From Herpomyces periplanetae (lineage: Eukaryota; Ascomycota; Laboulbeniomycetes; Herpomycetales; Herpomycetaceae): a DNA stretch of 64,000 nt. The notes under the pieces are model-generated. The model did no database searches. It was not told the origin of the DNA and worked only from the letters and a program-made list of their open reading frames with translations. Position 1 is the first letter of the stretch; every line of letters begins with the position of its first letter. Positions 54,792 through 64,000 of this stretch are shown here, in pieces. The stretch covers positions 186,001 through 250,000 of the forward strand of contig WMKJ01000001.1 of assembly GCA_009733715.1 (NCBI GenBank). The letters are read 5' to 3'. The position numbers and the translations under genes were made by a program.

Positions 54792-56228
54792 ATGCTTTTA
54801 CAATTGTTGAGTATCGTTATCCTCCCGCTTCTCTGCGGAGAAATCTTCCTGCAGATTTATCCAGCTGCAAACTTGTTTTCTCGATTCCACGCAATTTCTC
54901 TACTATGGAAAAATGCTCCATCTCGCATCGCCAAATCCCATTTACCCTCAAAATACTCCAATACAAGTCGTCAAATCATCTTTCATGATCAACTTGACAG
55001 TTGTGAAGATATTAAAATCTTCCCGTCAAAACATTCCTCTTTTGCCATTATTAGCTGTGATCCTGGTCGAGCTACTTGGAACACTGTCATGGTATGGGAC
55101 AGTTAGCATGTTTTAATCGTTACACATTTTCTCTTTTTCCCTTAATTTCCACACTAAACCATCACTGATCATAATCATCTTATTCGATTCCATGCATTTC
55201 AGGGAATCTTAACATCTCCAAATACTCCGGGCCATTTATTCCATTTAGACTATGCCGGGAAATCTCCCCAAATCCATGAAATCTCTTTATATCGAACTCC
55301 AGCCATTTCTCCACGGCCAATCCAAAACAAATTCTCCTCTAAACACAATCATCATCGTGAAAAATTTGGTTTAATTCATCCATTAGGCATCGATTATTAT
55401 CCCGAAACTCAATCGCTCTTTGTGATTGATCACAGTCCAACTGGTCCATTTCTTCATCTTTTTCATTACTCCCCTAATCTTCACGAGGCAAACTTAATTT
55501 CTTCACTGTATCATTCAATTTACCTTAAATCCCCCAATTCTGTCCTAGCCCTCGGTGCTCGAGATGCCTATATAACCAATGATCATGCGTGGCCCAGCAC
55601 AAAAGGTTCATTTATTTCATCATTAGAATCCCATTTAGCCTATCCTGGCGGTAATATTGTCTATGTTAACTTTAACCGAACTGTGGATCATCATCAGCCT
55701 TCGTTAAATACTTCCCAAATTTCCATTTTACCTGTTGCATCTGGTATTCCTTTTGCAAATGGAATCACTAGATTAAATCAATCTACTATTGCCGTTGCAT
55801 CTACTTCTACGCCCGCTTTAATTCTATATCGAATCATTCAAAATTCTCATACTCATCATCTGGAAAAGTTGGCGGTGTACAAGTCCAACTTTTTTCCTGA
55901 TAATATTTGGTATAGTGATGCATTAAATGGTATTTTATTAGCCGGCCATGCTTTTCCCCCTTCATTACAAGGACTTGCAAAACTTAAAAGTTTATCTGCA
56001 AATAGTCCATTATCTTCAGTTAATTTATCCTGTGATAGTTGGGTATCCATTTGGAGGCAACCTTTATTGAACTATTCAACAACACCACTTTACCATGATA
56101 TTCTAATCGGTGGTGACTTTAAAAGTAGCACCACTGCAGTATACGATTCTCTTCGAAACATTATCATTGTAACTGGATTATACGAAAAAGGTATCCTTAT
56201 GGTTAAATCTCCCTTTTTAAACCATTAA
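54792..56228 (+). CDS. Paraoxonase/arylesterase-like calcium-dependent hydrolase (two exons)
   Basis: Exon 1 54792-55091, intron 55092-55202 (GTATGG...TTCAG, phase 0), exon 2 55203-56228; 441 aa. Six-bladed beta-propeller lactonase/esterase of the PON type. Seen: N-terminal signal anchor LLSIVILPLLCGEIFLQIYP. SCEDIKIFP gives the Glu-Asp calcium ligands (PON1 E53-D54), TNDHAWPS the Asn-Asp pair (N168-D169), PFANGI the N224 equivalent and FPDNIWYSD the D269-N270 equivalent, so all calcium ligands are present. LGIDYYPETQSLFVIDHSP matches the blade that carries the active-site His in PON1. The retained hydrophobic N-terminus suggests a secreted or membrane-bound protein. Substrate not predictable. 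Confidence 0.88.
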
Positions 56229-56852
56229 ACTAACTTGATCCTAAAAGCTGCTGAAAAGTGCAAGGAAATTAAACCAGAATATTTCAATCCGTCAATATAC
56301 CATCCTTATATTTCATGCCAAAAGTCGCCTTTGTATACATCTATTTTGTTATTAAATTCACCCCATTTTATGCGAGCCACGATTGTACAAGCTTTGTACA
56401 TATCATTGGGTCAATCTTATGGCTAATTTGTCGGAAACTTACAGTTAACATACTTGAATCAAACTACGGGTTACCGTGTGACATGTATGCTGAACGATCC
56501 GACTAAAACCATTCTATACATCACACTCTGCGTGAAATCCAGCCAGCATGATTAAAGAGAATAATCTTTGGTCTAAGTTATTCATTAATTCATTCATAGA
56601 AACATCGTGAAGTACCAATACTGCGCTACGGTCGCCTTGTGTCTTTCTTCTTGGACCAATCTGATCGTGGGGGCAGAACCACTGCCAGAGGGATGTAAGA
56701 ATATTTTGATAAGAACAAAAAATTCACAAAAAAATCCCCTTCCTTGATTTATTAGGTAGTCAAAAATATATATTCATTTTATTCCCCAGGGTAATTTTAA
56801 TCATTAGCTTGTCAAATTCCCATATACACCATCATTGTACTGCAAACTATTA

Positions 56853-56996
56853 TCCAGGATTCACTTGTAATTGAATCCTGGACCCGCTGTGATGGATTAG
56901 AACTTCCTCCCGCCAGAAACCGGAATGTAATGGATTGCTAGCCTTGAAACAAGCAATCCTAAACTATCATCTGCCGTAATAGACTGTGGAGGATTG
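56853..56996. other. Cluster of perfect hairpins, possible structured RNA
   Basis: Hairpin 1: TCCAGGATTCA (56853-56863), 8-nt loop, TGAATCCTGGA (56872-56882). Hairpin 2: GGATTGCT (56932-56939), 12-nt loop, AGCAATCC (56952-56959). CAATCCT (56954-56960) can also pair with AGGATTG (56990-56996), mutually exclusive with hairpin 2. No gene, no terminal repeats found around it. Confidence 0.4.
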
Positions 56997-57605
56997 ATTG
57001 GATTCGTGAGTAGCATAAGAAATTTTTTGTACCAAATTCCCGCTTGCTAACACTCGTTAGGCTAACTTTTACAGGAAGTCCTTTTTTTTATAAATGGCAA
57101 TAAACCAACTAATGGATTATCAAAAAAAGTTTAGTCGCATTGAATAGGATTTGAAATAAGTAGAGATACGTTCTTCCATATTCCCATCTAGTTCATATAC
57201 TCCCCAACTCGACATTCTAGTTGTGAAGACTGTAGACAGTCGAATAAAACCGATGATGGTGGTACACAATTTATTGTATTTTCACATAAGTGTCAACTCG
57301 AAGACACTTTTACAAATGCATGTCCAACATGCTAAAAAGTTCTAGATTTGGACCGCGTTATTCGGGCCCATGATACTGACAAGTGTAAGACCATTCTAAT
57401 TTGTTCTTTAATTATTAAAGGCAAATCCTGTAGTTGTAAAGCAAATTTCACCGTATAGTATCCCAGCGCCTTAATCCACCGGATTTTATACCTTGAAATT
57501 ACGATGGAGATGAAGACTGTCGTCGTCCAAAAAAATGTCGTTATAATTTTGTTCAAGGTATCGTCGACCATTGCAACAGTAAAGATGGTTGTATCAAAAG
57601 GTCCA

Positions 57606-57638
57606 ATCCATCCCATCCCATCTCATCTCATCTCATCC
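57606..57638. repeat. CATCC/CATCT tandem repeat
   Basis: About six to seven 5-base units (CATCC then CATCT). Confidence 0.75.
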
Positions 57639-58599
57639 ACCCGTCTCTTCGATCAGACGAGAAAGCCTGTATCGTGATTATCCATTTTCTAGATTAACTA
57701 AACGATCAAAAAGACAAGTTAGCCTTGAAAGTGTGATATAGATATTCGTCATCTCCAAACATTTCATACTTGCTCAGAATTACGGTTTTCTACCCACAAG
57801 ACTAGTCAATAAACGTGAAGTTTACAAGTGAAATGTTCCACTAGTGATCGTGCCAGTAAAGTCGATTTTTTTATGTGTAATTTTGCTCAGAATCGTGAAA
57901 ATAAAAGCGTAAAAGTGGTTCGATCATTTAATTACAACAATCATCGTATATCGTTTCTTAAATGTTGTACATTGTCCTTGAGATCATGAAAAAATCATCA
58001 TCATGGTGACAATTCACTTTGTATAAGGTTAACTTGTTCAACCGTTCACACACTGCAATCAAGACAATGATGGATAATTCCATCTGTAAACGAATATCCG
58101 TTCCCAGACTCGTAAAACTCAAAATCTTTTCAATCTTATTCCCAACCCAGTAGAGACTAACCATGTTTATATGAAGGATCGCCAAAGCTGAAAAGATATG
58201 CCAAATCTTTTCACCTTCAACAATCCTTTCTTTTCCCATATTTTGTCCTCTTCAGTACACAAACCTTACTATTTTTTTCCTCGCAATCATCCAAAACTTC
58301 CCCCCCCCGTCCAAATTAATTAGATCTGTGTCATGATCCTTTGTCTTATTCCCATGCCCAGCTCAAGAGGCAAAATTCAGGGAATTTTTTAACTTTACGC
58401 AAAACTGTCCTAAAAATTTTAACCTTTTTAAAAATCTTATCTTCACCCTACACATCATATCGCCATCATCTACACTTAACTTTCCCCGTTTACTCAACGC
58501 TAAATTTTATCCCCATTTTCTACCTTTTACCTCCAACTCATTAATCCCTACCATTTCCTCTCCAAACTAGCATCGTCAATATAAATCGTCAATCTTACG

Positions 58600-58643
58600 C
58601 GGGGAGGGGAAGGGAAGGGAAAGGAAGAGAAGAAAAGAAAAAA
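58600..58643 (+). repeat. Homopurine tract
   Basis: GGGGA/GGGAA/AAGGA units, an uninterrupted G/A run on the plus strand; candidate triplex-forming DNA. Confidence 0.65.
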
Positions 58644-59281
58644 TTATCCTAAAACCCGTTTTCATTACTACATGCTTGCACTATTATTCTTTTTACCCGG
58701 GGAAAATTTGATCGTCATTCTTTAACAGGGTTTTTCGAAAAGCCAGAATTTCCAAATCTCCATTTCGTCTCTATACTTTCACTTTTTCATAGTTATATCA
58801 CACCCAATAACCACCATCCCCATCACCATCATCATCACCAGACCCCAGATTTGCCCTCGATCTACTTCCTTGTGCCTTCATATTCTACTCTTTTACACTC
58901 TTACACTGTCAATACCTACCCATCTTTTTATCAATCCACTTTTCCAGTCTCAAATTTATCCCTTATTTATCCAATATCATCTTTAAAAAATATCTGAACT
59001 TGTTCTCTACATCTCTGAAATACCTACAACTAAACCCTTTTAACCATACCCCCCCGTGTCGTTGAACGATACCAAAATACCATTCATTGTCGTTCAGACA
59101 AAGTTAAAGTTCGTTTCCCGCCGCCTACACTACATCCCCATTCTCGCTCGTGCTCATGCTCAGTTTACCCCGATTTGTTCATTTGTGCGGGCAATCTTTC
59201 TTTTTCAATATACCCCGATAGTTCGGCATGTCTTATGCCTTTCGGCCTCGTTTATAGCATACACTGAATATGGGTTGGCCT

Positions 59282-61706
59282 ATGCTTTTCATCCTTTTCT
59301 ACACCTTTCATTGCCATTTCGTTTCCTGCGTTCCTCCTCCAAGTCGACCAACCGTTAAACTACGCTCACAAATATTTCCCAAAACTTTCATTGTTGCTCC
59401 TTCACAGTACTGGTAAGTACTTCAACCTCCCACTACACGCACACACGTCCACCCGCACGTACGTACATACGTACGTACGTACAGCCGGACATTCGTGTGC
59501 GTACTCCCGTTTTGTTGCTTGTCCATCTGTTCATTTTCTTACCCATATCAGGGACGGTGTAGATGGTTACTGGTCTTCCTTCGGCTTGCTCGTAGGTTCC
59601 CCTCCTCAGCAAGTCCGTGTCTTACCCGCTACCGGCCTTTCGTCCGTTTGGGTTGTCCATCCTGACGGTTGCACTGCTGATGATTTACCCGATTGTCCCC
59701 AAAAGCGTGGCTTTACCTTCAACTCAAATAAATCTACTTCCTGGAGAGAAATTGGCCTCTTCCAAATGTCCTTACTCGCCGAAGAACGTTTTGGCATGTC
59801 CGGTAACGCTTATTACGGCTACGATTCCATTAAATTAGGCTGGCCTGGCAGTGGTGCTCCCACTGTATCAAATCGTGTTATCGGTGCTATCGCTACCAAG
59901 GATGTCTTCGTCGGTGCTCTACCACTTAGTCCTTTACCTATCAATTTTACCGACTTTAACCATCCCCAAACAAGCTTACTCACTGAACTAAAACGTACAG
60001 GTATCATATCTAGCTTAACTTGGGGCTACACCGCCGGTTTATACTCTAATTCCCCTCCTGTCTTCGGAAGTTTAACCTTCGGTGGCTATGATACTTCCAG
60101 AATAGACCAATCTTCTCGCGGTCTTACCGTTAACTTTGGTGATGATGTTTCCGAAGAATTTACAATTGCCGTACAAGATCTTACCGTCAGCTTTGCTGAC
60201 GGAAACAAAGCATCCATTACTTCTATCATTGGTGGATTCTTCGCAAGTATCAACACTAAAATTTCTGCAATCTGGCTGCCTCCCTCTTATTGCGTATTAC
60301 TAGAGAAACTGTTAGGTATTGAATATGATAAAGATTGGGAAATGTACTTCATATCCGACGACCTTCATAACAGATTATCTAATACCAATCCCGTCTTTAA
60401 ATTTCGTTTTTCTCCTGCTCTGGAAAATTGGCAAGCTCGAAGATACCTTGATATCTCTATACCTTATTCATCCCTTGTCTATGAAGCTAGGGAGCCCTTT
60501 ATTACCGGCGTTCCCTCACGATATTTGCTTATACGCAAGCTTAAATCAAATACCAAGGCTGCCCTAGGTCGGGTTGCCTTGCAACATCTTTACCTTTTCT
60601 CGGATTATGAACGAAGACGATTTACAATATACCCTGCCTTATTACCCAATACCACCTACCAAAAAAATCGTCCCGTAGGCGTTAATCCTGTTTCAGTCGG
60701 AGTTAACGTTGAAGATGCCGAACATAAATCTCGAATACTCGAAGACTTATTTAATCGGGATGAAAAAATTATTAGTCGACTGCGTGTTAGAGCCGTCGTA
60801 GGTATAACATTTGGAACGTTGGCCGGTGTTTTAACCATTACAGGGGTAGCCGCGTTTTTCATACGCAGACGTATGTTCCGTAAGAAGAAGCAAATGTCAT
60901 TAAAGCGAAGTTTTGAAAAGAAATCCTCAAGTGACAGTACACTGGAAAATTCCTCCCTTGAAAGGGCAAAGTTAAGCGCTGAAGCTGAAAAGCAAGAATT
61001 AGATGCCGTCGATGCTCAATTAAAAGGCACTTGTGAACTAGATCATTCTGATAGATCAAGGTTACTAGATTCTTCAAATGTCACTGGCCTTAAGAAGTTG
61101 ACTGAATGCGATTCAAGTGAGTTGGCTTTAACTGATGCTGCCGAAATGGATGGAGAGGGTACGGTATCTAGTGAACTTCCCACCACCGAGTTAATGAGTT
61201 CAAAGCACATCAATGATCATAATAATAACAATAATACCAGTAATTTTTCCGCTGGAGAATTACCAAAATTATCGCCCGATAAAAGGACTAGAATGAGTGT
61301 TGAGTTTTTACAAGTCTTTGAGATGGATGCAGGTTGTGACGGATTGGCGGCCCGGGAAAATTCAAATTTACAACCAAATTCTTACCATCTTGATAATCTT
61401 AAGCCACTGGTTGACTTGAAGGTAACGGGGGACTGTGCAAGTTATCCCCAAGAAAAAATGTTAGCCGAGGAAGATGATGTTAGCGAAAAAGAGGGAAAGC
61501 AAGCATCAGTATCACCACCACATCACCATTCAGATAAGATGACAAGCTCCATAATAGCTACAAGTCAGAGACGGCCGCCCAAAAACGAGCTAATGGTTAA
61601 TACGGTGTTACAAAGCAGTAGTGAGGGAGGAGGTGATAGATTATATGAAGTATCAACAGAGTCAAAGTCTCCGTCAACGTTTAATTCATCGACACCGTTA
61701 CTCTAG
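59282..61706 (+). CDS. Membrane-anchored aspartic-protease-fold protein, catalytic Asp residues absent (two exons)
   Basis: Exon 1 59282-59412, intron 59413-59551 (GTAAGT...TCAG, phase 2), exon 2 59552-61706; 761 aa. The splice gives SQYWDGVDGYWSSFGLLVGS, the usual start of this family. Seen: signal peptide (MLFILFYTFHCHFVS), then a pepsin-like A1 fold at about 45-420 with VGSPPQQVRVL, SLTWGYTAGLY and FGSLTFGGYD. The first catalytic motif reads ATG (70-72) where active enzymes have DTG. The second reads ASINTKISAIWLP with Asn278 in place of Asp. Both catalytic aspartates are therefore missing. One TM helix at about 459-481 is followed by RRRMFRKKK and a 270-residue acidic, Ser-rich cytoplasmic tail. 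This looks like a sensor or binding protein on the protease fold, and from memory such inactive relatives are common in filamentous ascomycetes. The first intron carries a CGTA repeat. Confidence 0.85.
59457..59483. repeat. (CGTA)n microsatellite within the intron
   Basis: About six CGTA units, one with a C-to-A-type break; inside the intron of the aspartic-protease-fold gene. Confidence 0.75.
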
Positions 61707-64000
61707 GGGTTGGAGATAATTTTGAAGATTATTCGTAATGGCAGTGCAACATCACCGTTTGCCAGTGGAGAGAGCTTGAAAAGTTTCATCTCCGGCTTAA
61801 TTTTGGATAAGCTACGTGGTTGAATGCTAAAATGTTTAAAATGTGTACAAAATGCCCAGTTGGAGCGTTTTACACATTTAAGAAATTGTTCTTACGAGCG
61901 TTGGAAGAGAGGGGAGGCCACATTTGCCTATCTGCCTTAAGGAAATCCGGTCAGCGGGAAATCAGTTAGTTTGGGTCCTTGCTCAAACATGATGGGGCTA
62001 GATTTTTCACTGAATCTTAGGCTACTTGAATAAATACAGTAAATAAGGGTGTATGGAACAGTAGCTATAGCTGATTTAAGAAAAGAAATATGAACGACCC
62101 TCGATAGCGACATCGGGAGATGGTCATTGAAAAAACATAATTGACCTGGGGTTATTATGCCAGAGGATAATACCCAAATTTTGTATATGGATATAACAAT
62201 TGTTAGCTCATTATTGTTGTATAGTGGAGGTATTGTAACTTGAAAGGTAGAACTAATGGGTGGAATAAAGGGGGGAATAATCGTGGTTAAGAGAGGGAAG
62301 AGTGTATTTGAAAAGGTTGAACAATCCGAGTAAAAATCCTGATAAATTAAGTAGAATCAAAAATTAAATGGAGAAGAAGAGTAGTAAGAGTAGGGAAGCC
62401 TGGAGTAAGTAAGGTTAGTACAAGTTAGAATAAACCTAGGTGGAGGGCAATTAGCTGAAGAAAACCACACAAAGCCTTCACCATTGTACGCTCAGACAGG
62501 CGTTAAAACGCTCATCCAAATATTGTAGAAATGACGTAAACGGTGAATGTATTACAGAGTTTTTGTCCATCTAATACTACTAAGGGGTTTTACATTTCCT
62601 CTACAATCAGATCAGACAAGACGAAAATCCCACCCTACCCGTGGACGTACGGAAAGCGCAAGTTAAACCGTCCCAACAAAAATGGTTAGTGCATACAAAA
62701 TAGGTAACGTAGCAGCCGAGGAGGGTTCGTGCTTTCCTGATGCGTACAATAAATTCAACGGGAGGGTGTCTCTATGTTTTGAACAGGCAGGAGGTTGTGT
62801 TTACGGCAGGCGAGAATGATATATTCGGGAATAACTACGGAAGGTAAAGCCTATTTTGGATATTAACAAAACGGGCGCAGCTCTATGTACAAGAGGACAT
62901 TGAAGCCTGTTTGGAGTATGGCACACGATAGTAAACTAGACTTGTACAATCGTACGGTATCACTACGCTTTACTTTCTATGCTTCCGCAAATTTTCCTTT
63001 AAATGTAAATCAACGTTTTTCTCTGGCAACTACACCTATTCTTCACACAACTATCATCTTTTACACATCTTTTACTTAATTTGTGGGCAATAATTCCAGA
63101 GCGAACGAACGGCTGTCATTAATTATCCTTACTAGCTACGATTTGTGCAAGCTTGCATGCATGCGTGCGTGCTTGCGCCAGTCCTTAAGGAGATGAGTAT
63201 ACATCCATAAATGATTGGGCAAGTCCTAGATTGCGTATGTGCATAAGAATCTACTGGTGATATATACGTTGCGTGTGGATTTTAAAACAGGTTTCCCGCT
63301 AATACAGCTGACAATACTCAGTATACGGGCATTGTTTACGTTAAAACGTCGTCAAGTATAAGTAGACCCTCCTCAAACAGTAAGGTGTAATAGGATCGCA
63401 CTAATTGCGAATATTTATCATACCACCAAGCCAAACCTTTCACGGCAAAATTAGTACCAGGAGATTGTCTTATGATAATGCAATATTGAAATGGTAAGCT
63501 AACCAATTATTACAATCTCTACAAGTGCTACCTTTAACTGTCCTCTGTAAAATCTTCCGGCATAAATCCTACATCTCTTGAACGAGGTATACGTCGGCCT
63601 CGGAATTGTTAAAATTAGTGACTTAAGGATGAATGAATGGGTGTAAAAGAAACATGTTTCAAGTCAAATGTTGACCTTTACACTCCTATATATATCTATA
63701 CACAGTTACCAACCTGAAAATTTTCCTTACATGGTGATTTCAAAAATGTTCTTCAAAGCTACACAACTACGCTACACCCTCATAAAATTAACCTTTCCAA
63801 ATGAAAGGGGTATTAAAGTATGAATGAGAATAAATGACTTGTGGAATACGAGTGCATATACGGATATATTTAGTTAAAAAAGATGTGGTTTAGACAACTA
63901 AGTTTTTCAACCTACCATCCTAAGCCTAAGTAGTGTTAAAATAGTAAGGACGGACAAACAGTAAAATGTGGATGCATTAACCAGAGTATCAGCTATTGAG
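61707..64000. other. Intergenic to window end
   Basis: About 2.3 kb with no supported gene. A GCATGCATGCGTGCGTGCTTGCG tract at about 63154-63177. Short frames (for example near 62885-63079) lack motifs. Confidence 0.45.

Larger units (their letters stand above)
56229..59281. other. Intergenic with hairpin cluster and simple repeats
   Basis: About 3.05 kb. Hairpins at 56853-56996 (own entry), CATCT repeat at 57606-57638, an eight-C run near 58300, and a purine tract at 58600-58643. The last 500 bases are C/T-rich and likely the promoter and leader of the next gene. No supported gene. Confidence 0.45.

Noticed and set aside
1-64000. tRNA, rRNA, CRISPR and mobile or virus-derived elements
   Set aside because: I looked for tRNA B-box and cloverleaf patterns, repeat-spacer arrays, long terminal repeats, transposase or reverse-transcriptase motifs; none was convincing by eye.

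Overview
This is nuclear DNA of a filamentous fungus, most likely an ascomycete of the Pezizomycotina. The evidence is spliceosomal introns of about 70-145 nt with GTAAGT/GTGAGT-type donors, a HET-domain protein, a Ppz-type phosphatase, DNA polymerase kappa, an Adp1-type ABC transporter, and several large proteins of filamentous-ascomycete style. The window is AT-rich (roughly 40% G+C by eye) and loosely packed, with 0.7-3.3 kb gaps between many genes. I cannot name the species. I saw no rRNA, tRNA, CRISPR array, transposon or virus-derived element.

Layout. 0.7-3.6 kb: an HTD2-like mitochondrial hydroxyacyl-thioester dehydratase and prephenate dehydratase (PHA2), tail to tail with one base between their stop codons. 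4.5-9.0 kb: MIC60 and a HET-domain protein, tail to tail. 9-12 kb: a gene-poor stretch with simple repeats. 12.2-13.3 kb: an MPDU1/PQ-loop membrane protein. 13.8-16.0 kb: a four-exon conserved protein of unknown function with a Ser/Thr-rich tail. 17.7-20.6 kb: an EVE-domain protein (THYN1-like) and ribosomal protein uS5. 21.6-23.4 kb: a Ppz-type phosphatase. 27.2-32.3 kb: a ZZ/EF-hand membrane protein and a PLP aminotransferase. 34.4-37.7 kb: an ADP1-like ABC transporter. 39-45 kb: three diverged tandem genes of one small family. 45-49.6 kb: PRP17/CDC40 and a coiled-coil protein. 51.0-52.8 kb: DNA polymerase kappa. 52.9-56.2 kb: a secreted protein of unknown function, divergent from a paraoxonase-like protein. 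59.3-61.7 kb: a membrane-anchored aspartic-protease-fold protein that lacks both catalytic aspartates.

Most genes are ordinary housekeeping or regulatory genes with no shared pathway; the window is not a biosynthetic cluster. Two items stand out. First, the three 39-45 kb genes share a C-terminal block. Two of them carry KSILKxxGTFE, a fit to the SILK docking motif of type-1 phosphatases. All three carry a following RVxF/W-type motif. They look like a local family of PP1/Ppz-docking proteins. Second, the Ppz-type phosphatase ends in -SKL, a canonical peroxisomal signal, if its last possible intron is kept; that signal is encoded across a perfect GTAAGT splice donor.

Multi-exon models were built by hand from splice consensus and reading frame. 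Where the six-frame reading began with TTG or GTG, I moved the start to the first plausible ATG. Starts of HTD2, PRP17 and the first 39-kb paralogue are the least certain.
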